Shown: positions 37,329-47,066, numbered from the stretch's first letter. The stretch: 64,000 bases of DNA from Bacillus sp. REN16 (GCF_020731355.1 NZ_JAJFZK010000006.1:1-64000), one strand, 5' to 3'. Numbers and translations are program-made. Notes: generated by a model from the sequence alone, not told the origin.

Positions 37329-38555
37329 GTGGGAATTCGAATTATTTTACTGCTAACTTTCATATGGTGTCATTCTTCGATGATAGGAAGTGCGGAAGCA
37401 CCACTGACTGCTGCATTTATTCGCGATCACCAGTTGTGGATCAAAACGGGTGAGCAAGAAATACAAATCACAAAGAATCGAAATGTCATTTCACCAAAGT
37501 GGTCATATGATGGTCGTTTTATAGCTTTTATTGATGGCGATGAAAATGGAGAAAAATCGGATTTATACATTTATGATACAAAGGAAAAGGACATCTACCA
37601 ACCTTATGTCCGGGTTGTAACATCTGACTTTAAATGGTCCCCAAACAAAAATCAGTTGGCTTACACTGATCACGGGCTATTAAATGTGACAAAAATAAAG
37701 AATGGACGGCCGCAAGGATTTGAAAATGTCTCATTAGGAGTTGCTGGATTTGAATGGTTTCCAAATGGGAAAGAATTTATTGTTTCATCACAAGCCAATT
37801 TATTTCCGACAGGGTGGAGCCCAATCCCACTTTACAGAATTCCGGTAGACGCAAATCTTGCTAAGGAAAAAATGAAGCATTTTTTTACAATTCAAACGAA
37901 AGAGCCTGATTTGTTTGGAATTGATGCCGATTATTTCAAGTGGAGTTCTGATGGGAAGTGGGTTAGCTTTTTGCTAATACCAACAGCTTCTTGGTCCATG
38001 GATAGCAATACATTATGCGTTCTGTCATCAGAGGGAAAACAGTTTCAAGCAGTGGGAAAAATGTTAGGATTTAATGATTGGTTTAAATGGGCACCCTCAT
38101 CTAATCAATTAGCTTATATATCAGGAGAGGGAAGATTTTTTGTAGAAAATAAGAAAATGACAATTGCTGATATCCCAATATCTAAACAGCAACAGGAATA
38201 TACACCTAAAGGATTTGTTGACCTCGATCTGGAATGGTTTACTAAAGATCTGGTCATCGTGACTCGTGCGAAAGAGAACAAAGAGTGGAAAGAAGGACCT
38301 GTACCAACTATGTTCACTTCACTTTACGTGATAAATATAAGAACAGGGGAGCAAAAACAAATATCGTTTCCAGGGAAGAATGAACTTGACGTCGAGCCAC
38401 AAGTCGTTGAAACTGATATTTTTTGGTTTCGAAAGAATGCAGAGGATTCTAAAGGGGATGTATGGGTAAAATATAATATAAATGGAAATGAACAAATATG
38501 GCTCAGAAAAGTTGATTCTGCTCCAACATTTTTTTCACAAAAGGAAAATTCATAA
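37329..38555 (+). CDS. Secreted TolB-like beta-propeller protein
   Basis: 408 residues with a signal peptide (about 1-23, ending GSAEA). Repeated blades follow, each carrying a PKWSYDGRFIAFI-like unit (also SDFKWSPNKNQLAY, AGFEWFPNGKEFIV and DYFKWSSDGKWVSF). This is the WD40/PD40 pattern of TolB-type six-blade propellers. Such domains bind partners rather than catalyse. The GTG start is set by AGGAGG seven bases upstream. Confidence 0.82.
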   Translation: MGIRIILLLTFIWCHSSMIGSAEAPLTAAFIRDHQLWIKTGEQEIQITKNRNVISPKWSYDGRFIAFIDGDENGEKSDLYIYDTKEKDIYQPYVRVVTSDFKWSPNKNQLAYTDHGLLNVTKIKNGRPQGFENVSLGVAGFEWFPNGKEFIVSSQANLFPTGWSPIPLYRIPVDANLAKEKMKHFFTIQTKEPDLFGIDADYFKWSSDGKWVSFLLIPTASWSMDSNTLCVLSSEGKQFQAVGKMLGFNDWFKWAPSSNQLAYISGEGRFFVENKKMTIADIPISKQQQEYTPKGFVDLDLEWFTKDLVIVTRAKENKEWKEGPVPTMFTSLYVINIRTGEQKQISFPGKNELDVEPQVVETDIFWFRKNAEDSKGDVWVKYNINGNEQIWLRKVDSAPTFFSQKENS

Positions 38556-38580
38556 GGGAGCGCTAATGATAGCGGATAAT

Positions 38581-38619
38581 AAAAAGGGGGTTAGTGGAAA
38601 AAACACTAACTCCCTTTTT
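38581..38619. terminator. Bidirectional terminator
   Basis: A 16-bp stem AAAAAGGGGGTTAGTG / CACTAACTCCCTTTTT with one mismatch, between the convergent TolB-like and FbpA-like genes. Confidence 0.88.
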
Positions 38620-38630
38620 CGTGACGCATA

Positions 38631-38828
38631 TTAAAAATTTTTCCACCGTATGGATCCATTACCAGTATGAGGGTGACCTTTAGTTTGGATTTTAAAGTAT
38701 TCATGTTCCAATTCAGATAATGATAACTCAAAAAGATGTTTCTCATCTTTTTTATAATGATTAAATGCCATTAGCTTTCGAATAAGTTCGTTTCTTCTTT
38801 TCTCAACAGTATTTTTTAATACAGCCAT
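38631..38828 (-). CDS. FbpA-like small basic protein
   Basis: 65 residues starting MAVLKNTVEKRRNELIRKLM, followed by YKKDEKHLFELSLSELEHEY and a His/Gly-rich tail. This resembles the Fur-regulated basic protein FbpA family of Bacillus, which in B. subtilis helps the iron-sparing small RNA FsrA. I chose ATG 38828: AGAGG is seven bases upstream. A 99-residue version would read through the riboswitch leader. No Fur box is seen in the leader; instead a SAM-I riboswitch precedes the gene, which is unexpected. Confidence 0.7.
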   Translation of the reverse strand: MAVLKNTVEKRRNELIRKLMAFNHYKKDEKHLFELSLSELEHEYFKIQTKGHPHTGNGSIRWKNF

Positions 38829-38918
38829 AATAAAACCTCTCCTTTCGAAATTGGCTATCAGAGAAAAACCATTAACCAAGATAAGAAGAGGTATTTTTCG
38901 ATTCAGGTGATAACCTCG

Positions 38919-39018
38919 CTTATCTTTCAAGCCTAGAAGCTTGCTGGATTTAGCACAGTATTCGCAGAATCTGTTGCTGAGGTTTCACAGGGCCAGTCCC
39001 TCCACCTCTCTTGATAAG
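38919..39018 (-). promoter_or_regulatory. SAM-I (S-box) riboswitch
   Basis: On the minus strand the aptamer runs from CTTATCAAGAGAGGTGGAGG through GACTGGCCCTGTGAAACC and CAGCAAC to GTGCTAAATCCAGC, closed by GATAAG pairing with CTTATC (helix P1). All of these are S-box signature positions. Downstream, ACCTCTTC (plus 38885-38892) can pair with the ribosome site GGAGAGGT (plus 38835-38842). The P1 3' strand GATAAGCGAGGT can instead pair with ACCTCTTCTTATC. That predicts translation OFF when SAM is bound. TATAAT upstream at the 5' end suggests the promoter. Confidence 0.9.
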
Positions 39019-39121
39019 ATTTTATATTATATTCAGTTTAACATTATTATTCCGATGTGTCTACTAAGATTTATGCCGATATCAAAAATGTAATGAATCC
39101 GTCATAATTTTATTAAAATCT

Positions 39122-39150
39122 AATGCTTGGGCAGATTGGACCCAAGCATT
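39122..39150 (-). terminator. Hairpin downstream of the 37-residue gene
   Basis: Perfect arms AATGCTTGGG and CCCAAGCATT; on the minus strand followed by AGATTTTAAT, a weak T tract. Confidence 0.55.
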
Positions 39151-39210
39151 TATATTTCGAACAAAATGTAATCGATTAGTGATTTTGTCATATGTTTTGA
39201 CCTTTTAAAT

Positions 39211-39324
39211 TTACTTTTGATGATCATTTTCAAGTGCAGCAGCAGTACTTTTTACCTGCTTTTTTGAACCCTTTTGGCTATTCTTGATATGACCTTTTGC
39301 ATCTACTTTTGAATCTCGCAGCAT
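39211..39324 (-). CDS. Small basic protein, 37 residues
   Basis: Reads MLRDSKVDAKGHIKNSQKGS and continues basic and polar to ALENDHQK. GGAGG is eight bases before ATG 39324. The composition (Lys, Ser, Asn, Gln, no aromatics) recalls the minor small acid-soluble spore proteins, but I cannot match it to a named one. It lies upstream of, and in the same direction as, the SAM riboswitch, separated by a hairpin. Confidence 0.6.
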   Translation of the reverse strand: MLRDSKVDAKGHIKNSQKGSKKQVKSTAAALENDHQK

Positions 39325-39651
39325 TTGAACAACCTCCATTTAGATTTCTTTCCACTTATTTTTCCAAACGAAGTTGATATTATTCCAGTAGAGGGGGAGC
39401 TTATTGTGAAACAAGTGGGATTAAAACTTGTCCTACTATTTTTGCAAATTATAGAGGAATCCCGAAGTTTTTGTCGAAATATTGCATTGTATCATTACCA
39501 TTGCTCTCATTGAATTCGAATCAGACGCTCTAAACATCTATTTACCTCATCCGTTTTGCCCACAATAATCTGCTGCTTTTTAAACAACGTATTTAAAAAT
39601 CCGTTTATCATTATTTATGAATCCAACAAAATTAAATTCAGGAGTGATATT
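39325..39651. other. 327-base interval without a supported gene
   Basis: AT-rich, between the divergent 37-residue and 178-residue genes. A 62-codon frame at its left end is antisense to the small gene's ribosome site and has no support. I see no clear promoter or repeat. Confidence 0.5.
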
Positions 39652-40188
39652 TTGAAACAAACCCATGAAGGATTAATAGAATCCAAGAATATTATCAACG
39701 CTTTAGCAAATGGAACAAATCCAATCACTGGTGAAAAAATTAGTGAAGATAGCTTCTTACATGACCCCAGAATGATTCGACCGTTATTTTTCCTATCCCA
39801 GTACTTAGAACGTACACCAACATCCCCAACTAAGAAAAAGAAACCCAAAAAATTTACAATAACACCAGTTGAAAAAAATGGTATCGTGTTGCCTAGCGGA
39901 AAAATAGGTATTAATGTATTTGCCAAAGCAGTAAATGAAGTAATTGATGAAAATAAAAGTAAGAAATTAAATGGCACAGTCATTAATAGAAGATTAAAGG
40001 CTCTTGGGATTTTAAGTGAGGAAACAACTGACAAAGGGAACACGAGCACAATTACGAATGACCAATCGGAGGGGTATGGAATCGAGTTTGTGATAAGACA
40101 GTATAACAGTAGGGAATACAAACAAATTGTTTATAATGAGGTTGGTAAACAGCTTTTACTAGATAATTTAGAGAGAATCATGAAATGA
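39652..40188 (+). CDS. Hypothetical protein, 178 residues
   Basis: Starts MKQTHEGLIESKNIINALANGTNPITGE, contains LHDPRMIRPLFFLSQYLE, a Lys/Pro-rich linker and a C-terminal domain with NGTVINRRLKALGIL and EVGKQLLLDNL. The N-terminal NALANGxNPITGE and the C-terminal winged-helix-like part resemble regions attached to helicases and nucleases in other Firmicutes, so a nucleic-acid role is an inference. TTG 39652 follows AGGAG; upstream in-frame codons have no site. Confidence 0.65.
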   Translation: MKQTHEGLIESKNIINALANGTNPITGEKISEDSFLHDPRMIRPLFFLSQYLERTPTSPTKKKKPKKFTITPVEKNGIVLPSGKIGINVFAKAVNEVIDENKSKKLNGTVINRRLKALGILSEETTDKGNTSTITNDQSEGYGIEFVIRQYNSREYKQIVYNEVGKQLLLDNLERIMK

Positions 40189-40240
40189 AAGGATTCTCCG
40201 TAAATATCGTGCTTTAATATGCAGTAAGAAATATTATTTA

Positions 40241-40271
40241 AAAAAGTGGCACGAGTAATCGCCCACTTTTT
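40241..40271. terminator. Bidirectional terminator
   Basis: Arms AAAAAGTGG and CCACTTTTT between convergent genes. Confidence 0.75.
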
Positions 40272-40292
40272 ACCTGAATAGAATTGTAAGAC

Positions 40293-40760
40293 TCAGTCCT
40301 GTTTTTGTTCTTGCTTTTTCAAATCGAACATCCCTGATGAAATATCATTTAGTTTATTGAGGAAGCGATTAAATCCAAACCCAACGAAGAAGGCGACACT
40401 GACCTGGGCATATGGACCTTCAAGATTATCCGTGAAATCAATCATTAAAATGCCGCTTTGGATTAAATTGACAGCGATAACAGCCGTTCCAGTTGCAAAT
40501 AACGGAAAGAAAATATACATGATCCAGTGACGTGGATCAATGAATTTATCGTTCATATAGTGGGAGCAAAACATATAAAGATGCCTGAGTGATCCGCCGA
40601 TGGCGCCGGCAAGAAAATAGTACAAAAAGGGTTCAATTTCCGATAATTTGGGATATGTTTCTTCAAACAAACCAATCCACAATGCTCCAACAGCTAAAAA
40701 ACTCCCAAAAAATATAACGGATAGGTATACCAGAATCAGAATCTTTACCCATCTTTTCAT
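40293..40760 (-). CDS. Small integral membrane protein
   Basis: 155 residues with four hydrophobic segments (about 5-30, 45-65, 78-103 and 118-135), a glycine-rich SLRHLY region and a charged C-terminus KKQEQKQD. No recognised family. GAGGTG precedes the ATG. Confidence 0.7.
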   Translation of the reverse strand: MKRWVKILILVYLSVIFFGSFLAVGALWIGLFEETYPKLSEIEPFLYYFLAGAIGGSLRHLYMFCSHYMNDKFIDPRHWIMYIFFPLFATGTAVIAVNLIQSGILMIDFTDNLEGPYAQVSVAFFVGFGFNRFLNKLNDISSGMFDLKKQEQKQD

Positions 40761-40929
40761 AAGAACACCTCATTTACATCATTTTATGAGTGTTAAGGGC
40801 TAATGGTGCATGGATTTGTGGGTGCTGTGTTCATCTGTGCGTTTGCATTTTTTGAATATTTACAATAGTTGATGTATAGTAAAAGATGATTATTTTTGGT
40901 GAGGTCTTTTTTGCTAAGGAGATGTTTGT

Positions 40930-41738
40930 TTGAATACAGGAAAAATAGCGAAGCAATTGAATCATCTTATTTTTTCGTTACTACTGTCAGGTTTTAAGAA
41001 ATGTAAGCCGGATTGGTATAAGCCTTTACGTGAGCAACCACGCTTTTCCCTTTGGGTGATCACAAAAGGAAGCGGGGAAGTCACGATAGACGGTACGAAT
41101 CATAAATTAAAAGCAGGAAAAGTCGTTTTTTTCAACCAGGTATGCTTTGTGAAAAAAAGACATCTTCATCAGACCCGCTTGAGTTTTATTTTATTCGTTT
41201 TACATATGCAGTGGCTTATGAAGAAAAAGAAAGGTGGCATTTTGACTCACATAAAAACATAGGTTTTCCATTATATGGCGTGTATTCGATTACAAATACA
41301 GGTAGTTTTATTCATGTTTTGGACCAAATTCATCAACTTTCTAAACGCAGAGGTCCAACCGTAGCGATGCATCGAAAATTACATTTTCAAGAATTATTAT
41401 TACTGTTCCTTCAAGATTTTCGATCGCAGAAGATTGCAGGAAGTTCTACAATGGCCATCGATTCAACTATTGATTATATGGTGAATCATTATCATGAACA
41501 CATGACATTATCTGATTTAGCAAAAATGGCTGGACTGAGTACAAGTCATTACGCACGGCTTTTTAAAGAATATGTTGGGTATAGCCCAATTGATTATTTA
41601 ACCCATGTTCGGATTGACCGAGCAAAGGAATTATTGGCGATTTCCGATTTTCGGATTAAAGAAATCAGCCAAAGCGTTGGTTATCAGGATGATTTTTATC
41701 ATAAAATGAAATTTGCATTTGTGACAGATGCCTCATAA
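40930..41738 (+). pseudogene. AraC-family regulator, frameshifted and truncated
   Basis: The first part (from TTG 40930, AAGGAG eight bases upstream) codes for the cupin-like sensor and ends in the wrong frame after a run of seven T at 41126-41132. One extra T would join KAGKVVFF to QPGMLCEKKT, and the frame then continues through the two helix-turn-helix motifs (LSDLAKMAGLSTSHYARLFKEYVGYSPIDYL and IKEISQSVGYQDDFY). The C-terminal end after FY is also lost and replaced by MKFAFVTDAS at a junction with the yheH remnant. Confidence 0.82.
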
Positions 41739-42402
41739 TTGTTTCCCGAATATCATAGATAACGGATTGCCCGGTAAACTGCAAGGTATTATTTTGAAAG
41801 TATGTAAAAACAGAAGAACCTATGATTAACACAAAATAAAGTATGCCAAGCCAAATCAAACCGGTGTAATCCTGACTTCGGAATAATTGCTCTGTATCTC
41901 CTTTTAGAGATGTGACTGGGTACAGGTTGTCATTGATGGAAATGTGATTGTTTGAAATCTGCAAAGCATCTGGATTTTTTATACTTGTATTCCACCCATG
42001 GATGAGATAATTTGTACCTTCAATTGACACAATCCTTGCTTTTTGAAAATTTCCGGGCATTTCAGTTTTCGCTTCGTTTAGACGAAAATAAGTGTGATCC
42101 TTGAAGGTTGTAACTTCTTTCCCTTTAACACCTCGTTCTTCTAATGTATGTAATGCTTGATCTTTTTCGGATTGATTGACATAAACCATAGGCGCATAGA
42201 TTCCATTGATATGTTGATCAATTGCCACTTTAATAATATAGGGCTGTGCTAGACCTGCCATAACAATAAATGCTGTCAGGAGGAGAGAGAATAAAAATAG
42301 CTTCCAGTATGGCTTTGCAAAGGCCAGAATGTTCGAAAGTAATTGTTTATCACTATATTTCTTTCTTTGGTATGCCTCGTTTGCATTTGCGTTCATATTC
42401 AA
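41665..42402 (-). pseudogene. yheH: YheH/BmrD-type ABC transporter, truncated after the first membrane half
   Basis: Holds only the first 245 residues of an ABC exporter subunit normally near 670. It has the first helices, the large extracytoplasmic insert between helices typical of YheH/BmrD, and the beginning of the next helix up to RETIMRHLSQMQISFYDKN. The rest of the membrane domain and the whole ATPase domain are missing. Its start overlaps the yheI stop (ATGA). The break lies where the convergent araC gene is also cut, so one deletion removed both 3' ends. Confidence 0.82.
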
Positions 42403-44189
42403 TCCCTCCTCTTAATCGCGAACTTTTTTCCTTGTGAATCGATTGGCTGTTGTACATGGAGTCCTGTTAACTGCTGAGTGTACATTTTTTTATAGAAACC
42501 TTCTTTTGTTAAAAGGGACTCATGTGTACCATGTTCAATGATTTTACCTTTATCAAGAACGATGATTTGGTCTGCGTGTTGAATCGTGGAAATTCGATGG
42601 CTAATAATGATCGTTGTGCTACCTTTCATTTTTGTTTTCATTGTGTGTAAAATATTCTTTTCGGTTTTTGAGTCAACAGCAGAAAGGCTATCATCAAAAA
42701 TCATAATCGGCGCTTCTTTAACCAAGGCCCGTGCAATGCTTACCCGTTGACGTTGTCCACCGGATAAAGACAATCCACGTTCACCTAATTTGGTTTCAAA
42801 CCCCTGTGGTAATTCAATAATATCCTGATAAACATGGGATTGCTTCGCAGCATTTTCTATTTGTTGGTCAGCATACCCCTTTGGATCAAAACCGATATTT
42901 TCGCTAATCGTAGTTGAAAATAGAAAATGATCTTGTGGTACAAATCCAATGGATTTTCTTAATACTTTAAGTGGAATATCCCGAATATCGGTATGATCGA
43001 TAAAGATGGTGTTACGAGCCGGATTGTAGATTCGTAGAAGCAAATTAACAAATGTTGATTTACCACTTCCGATTTTCCCCACAATACCCAATGTTGATCC
43101 TTTTGGTATGTGTAAATTAATATTTGAAAGTGCCTGACCTTGCTTATTTGTATATGAAAAATTCAGGCTGCTAATCTTAATTTCACCTTTTATGGTCGGT
43201 ATGTCTACAACGCCTTCTTCATCTTGTATAGTTGGTTTTGTAGTAAGGACCTGTCTGAGTCTTATATCAGCGGCAGTTCCTTGTTGAAGCAGATTAATTA
43301 TCTTCCCTAAGTTTTCAATAGGACCTATTATGAGTGACAAATACGTATTAAAAGCAACAAATTCACCTAGAGAAATAGTATCTTACATTACTAAAATAGA
43401 ACCAAACACAATTGAGGTAAGATAACTTAACCCAATGATACCTTGGCTAAGTGAATTAAAAAGAGAGTTTGATCGAATTAATTGTTGGTTTGCCTCTACA
43501 TTGGTTTGATTGTCTTTTTCAAATTTCTTTTGTTCGGCATTTTCTTGGACATAGGTTTTAATAATCCTAATCCCGGAACAAAACTCTTGAACACGGCTTG
43601 TTAATGCGCCAATTGCCTCTTGTACATGATTAGAGTGACTTCTTATCGTGATCCTAAACCGATAGGCCAAGTAAGTTAAAGCTGGAAGGGGTAAAAGGAC
43701 GAATAAGGTTAAGTAAAGATCGATTGTTGTTGCCATCATCAGAACAGTGACAGTAATGAGAACAATGGCTTCAAGTGTTTGGAACACACCTTGCATACCA
43801 ATTTGTCTTAAAATATTTACATCATTGACAGCATGTGCCATCAAGTTCCCTATTCTTTGTTGTTGATAATACTCTGTTTGGAGGGTTTCCCAATGAGCAA
43901 ATAACCGCTTGCGAATATTTCGTTCTAATAATCTTGATAAACGAAAAAGATAAATTCTGCCTGTTGACCTAAACACAAAGACTCCAAACCCGACTACAAC
44001 CATCCAAAAAGCAATGGTGAACAGTTCTCGCCTACTTATCGAAAATAATTGTATTCCATCTGTAAAAATTTCTAACAACATCGGCACAATAAGTTGAAGC
44101 ACTAGCGAAATCGTTAACAAAATGGAACCGATCAAATATCCCCATTTGTATTGAAACAGATGCTCACGAAAAATGGACTTACCATTCAA
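42399..44189 (-). pseudogene. yheI: YheI/BmrC-type ABC transporter with an in-frame nonsense codon
   Basis: A complete ABC half-transporter apart from one TAA at 43383-43385, just after the GSILVM of the membrane domain. The same frame continues DTISLGEFVAFNTYLSLIIGP into the ATPase domain. Walker A is GKIGSGKST, the signature LSGGQRQR, Walker B MIFDDSLSAVD and the H-loop IISHR. A change of C to T in a CAA codon would explain the stop. In B. subtilis YheI/YheH (BmrC/BmrD) form a multidrug exporter. With yheH truncated, the pair is inactive. Confidence 0.85.
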
Positions 44190-44496
44190 TTCATCACCTT
44201 CTAAAAAATGTCGTAAGGTAAGATTACCGTATAACTCACATTCGTAACATGGATTTCCGTATCAACTTACATGGATTATCTTGCTATGGACGCGTTCCGG
44301 AAAAGCTCGGATCAAGGTGAGGTTTAATAAGTAGTTAATTGAAATGAAACCGAAAAATAGTTGTTGAAGGTCAGTATTTAAGGTTAGACAACAAAAATTC
44401 AAGAAGCAGTTAAGATAAAACGGAGTCTAAAAGCGTAACTTTTTAAGGTTTGATTCGTATGTAATGGGGTAGGATTTTTATGAAGGAGTCATGCAG
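44190..44496. other. 307-base interval between divergent ABC transporter genes
   Basis: Holds the ribosome site of the next gene at its right end and presumably divergent promoters. I could not point to a convincing -35/-10 pair or a leader peptide of the BmrB type. Confidence 0.4.
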
Positions 44497-46230
44497 ATGA
44501 AAAATGAAGATAGAGGGTTGAAGCCGTTTTTTCGGTTAATTTGGTCGACGAATATACCGAAGGCGGCTCTAACCATAGGGTTACTTGGTAGTATTATTAC
44601 GACGTTTGTCGGTCTTTCCATCCCATTATTAACGCGGGAACTTGTGGACGGATTTTCTGGGATATCTGTTAATGCCACACTCATTGCTGTGATTGCAGCC
44701 GTGTTTATAATACAGGCAGTAATTGACGGAGTGTCAACTTACATGTTAGCAGCGGTAGGACAAAGGATTGTGGCAAGGTTGCGTGAATTAATGTGGGAGA
44801 AGCTTATTCGTTTGCCAGTCAGTTATTTTGATAAGCAACAAAGCGGTGAGTCGGTGAGTCGTATAGTCAATGATACTGGCATTGTAAAGGATTTAATCTC
44901 ACAGCATTTCCCGCAATTTATCACAGGGGTTATTTCGATCATTGGAGCGATTATCATTTTATTAGTTATGGACTGGAAAATGACGCTGCTTATGCTGATT
45001 TCCGTTCCCCTTACAATGTTCGTAATGATGCCGCTAGGTCAAAAGATGGCGAAAATATCCCGCGGGCTGCAAGACGAAACAGCGACATTTTCGGGAAAAA
45101 TACAACAAACCATCAGTGAGATTCGTTTAATGAAATCTTCAACAGCTGAAGGCTTTGAAGAGGAAAAAGGTGTTAAGGGTGTTCGGAATTTACTTACATA
45201 CGGGCTGAAAGAGGCGAGGATTTTTGCGCTAATTGGACCATTTATGTACACAATTGTCATGATTGTCATCGTGGTCATCATCGGTTATGGGGGTATCCGC
45301 GTTGCCAATGGATCAATGACGACAGGATCACTTGTTGCATTCCTGCTTTATTTGTTCCAAATCATTTTTCCAATCACATCATTTGCAATGTTCTTCACTC
45401 AGCTTCAAAAAGCAAAGGGAGCCACTGAACGGATAATAGATATCATCCAACTTCCATTGGAGGAGGGACAAAACGGCAAGGAAATCGATATTTCAAATTT
45501 GCCGATCTATGTTGAACATGTTTCCTTCCGTTACAGTGGTGAGGAAGCAGTTATACACGATGTATCCTTTGAAGCGCAGCCTGGACAAATGATCGCATTT
45601 GCGGGACCAAGTGGTGGAGGTAAAACGACAATGTTTGGCCTATTGGAACGTTATTACGAACCTTCATCCGGTAAGATCCAAATTGGAGATACTTCAATCC
45701 AAGAGCTTTCGTTGGAGTCATGGAGAAGTCAAATCGGTTATGTTTCACAGGAGAGCGCGATGATGGCTGGAACCATCCGCGAAAATTTATGTTATGGATT
45801 AAAAAATGCGGAACAAATCTCAGACGAACGGCTATGGGAAGTCGCAAAAATGGCCTATGCTGATGAGTTCATTCGAGCCTTCTCAAACGGATTAGACACA
45901 GAAGTAGGGGAGCGCGGTGTTAAATTGTCCGGTGGGCAACGACAGAGAATTGCGATTGCACGAGCATTTTTACGTAATCCAAAGATTCTCATGATGGATG
46001 AAGCAACTGCAAGCCTCGATAGCCAATCCGAAAGCATCGTTCAAGAAGCACTTTCACGACTAATGGAAGGACGCACTACCTTTGTTATCGCTCATCGATT
46101 ATCAACCATCGTCGATGCCGATCAAATCATCTTCATTGAAAAAGGGAAGGTGACAGGTATGGGTACACACGAGGAATTAATTAAGGGGCATGAGTTGTAT
46201 CGAAGCTTTGCAGAGCAACAGTTAGCATAA
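44497..46230 (+). CDS. bmrA: ABC exporter, membrane and ATPase fused (BmrA-like)
   Basis: A 577-residue half-transporter with six helices (about 20-320), then an ATPase domain. Walker A is GPSGGGKTT, the Q-loop is in YVSQESAM, the signature LSGGQRQR, Walker B ILMMDEATASLD and the switch His in IAHRLST. It resembles B. subtilis BmrA (YvcC), a homodimeric drug exporter. ATG 44497 is eight bases after AAGGAG; ATG 44491 is too close. It is complete, unlike the neighbouring yheIH pair. Confidence 0.88.
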   Translation: MKNEDRGLKPFFRLIWSTNIPKAALTIGLLGSIITTFVGLSIPLLTRELVDGFSGISVNATLIAVIAAVFIIQAVIDGVSTYMLAAVGQRIVARLRELMWEKLIRLPVSYFDKQQSGESVSRIVNDTGIVKDLISQHFPQFITGVISIIGAIIILLVMDWKMTLLMLISVPLTMFVMMPLGQKMAKISRGLQDETATFSGKIQQTISEIRLMKSSTAEGFEEEKGVKGVRNLLTYGLKEARIFALIGPFMYTIVMIVIVVIIGYGGIRVANGSMTTGSLVAFLLYLFQIIFPITSFAMFFTQLQKAKGATERIIDIIQLPLEEGQNGKEIDISNLPIYVEHVSFRYSGEEAVIHDVSFEAQPGQMIAFAGPSGGGKTTMFGLLERYYEPSSGKIQIGDTSIQELSLESWRSQIGYVSQESAMMAGTIRENLCYGLKNAEQISDERLWEVAKMAYADEFIRAFSNGLDTEVGERGVKLSGGQRQRIAIARAFLRNPKILMMDEATASLDSQSESIVQEALSRLMEGRTTFVIAHRLSTIVDADQIIFIEKGKVTGMGTHEELIKGHELYRSFAEQQLA

Positions 46231-46237
46231 AGCGATT

Positions 46238-46261
46238 GGGACGGAGGGGCTCCTCTGTCCC
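46238..46261. repeat. REP-like element 2, short hairpin
   Basis: GGGACGGAGG and CCTCTGTCCC pair around GGCT. It sits between the convergent exporter and acetyltransferase genes and may act as a weak terminator. Confidence 0.5.
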
Positions 46262-46268
46262 AGATATA

Positions 46269-47006
46269 TCATGAAAATATTTTAGGATCTTCTTTTAGTA
46301 TATGAGTTAGCAATTCTGTCATTTTTACAGTATCACAGACTCTTACGTTCGCATCGCCAAATTGACCTTTGTACATCACTTGATTAGTAAGAAAAACATT
46401 GTCCACTCGTTCGTATTTTTCAGAGGTATGACCAATATGTCTTCTTTGTGGCACGGAAATTTCCGTTTTATCCGGTAATACGGTAAAAAGCTGTTCATGT
46501 GAGTCGGTTAGTCGATCTGGTATATCAAGCCATTCCTCAACTCCATGAATATACGTACATCTACGTAAATCAACACCGATTAACAAAATGCTTGCCTTTT
46601 GATCTAGTAATTTGCCCCAACTCGACTCCCTTGCACAAGGCGTATCGAATTTTTCATTGCCCTCAACAAATTCACGTGCACCTTTTCCCAAAGCAGCTAC
46701 TGAATGGGTGGGGTGCCACGAGCGAATAACCCCGGGGCGTTTTCTGAAAAGTTCTGTTAACAGTCCAACACAAGATGGTGATTCATCAATATAAAACCGT
46801 GGATTTTCAGCATTAATATACGACCATGTATGGGTAGGGAAAACTAAAAGTCCATTTTTCATATATTCAGACAATGCATTAAGAACGGTATCCGCACCAC
46901 CATCAACCTGCCCAATACTTTTCATCGACGAATGAACTAGCAATGTTCCATTTTTATCGATTCCTAATTGTTTAAGATGATCTAGTAAGTCTTGTTTTGT
47001 ATACAT
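46269..47006 (-). CDS. Aminoglycoside N3-acetyltransferase family protein (YokD-like)
   Basis: 245 residues of the Antibiotic_NAT family. It shows LLVHSSMKSIGQVDGGADTVL at the N-terminus, FPTHTWSY, RSWHPTHSVAALG with the conserved His, and GVDLRRCTYIHGVEE. Relatives acetylate aminoglycosides at the 3-amino group from acetyl-CoA, but chromosomal Bacillus members are often not proven resistance genes. AAAGGT is eight bases before the ATG. Confidence 0.9.
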   Translation of the reverse strand: MYTKQDLLDHLKQLGIDKNGTLLVHSSMKSIGQVDGGADTVLNALSEYMKNGLLVFPTHTWSYINAENPRFYIDESPSCVGLLTELFRKRPGVIRSWHPTHSVAALGKGAREFVEGNEKFDTPCARESSWGKLLDQKASILLIGVDLRRCTYIHGVEEWLDIPDRLTDSHEQLFTVLPDKTEISVPQRRHIGHTSEKYERVDNVFLTNQVMYKGQFGDANVRVCDTVKMTELLTHILKEDPKIFS

Positions 47007-47066
47007 CTCATTCTACCTTTCTATCATTCTACCAATAGAATATCATATTTAATTTACAAGTCCATC

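Noticed and set aside
39325-39513. 62-codon plus-strand frame
   Set aside because: Begins in the antisense of a ribosome site and lacks its own.
42399-43340. Separate ATPase-only ABC gene
   Set aside because: The same frame joins the upstream membrane domain through a single TAA, so it is one interrupted gene.
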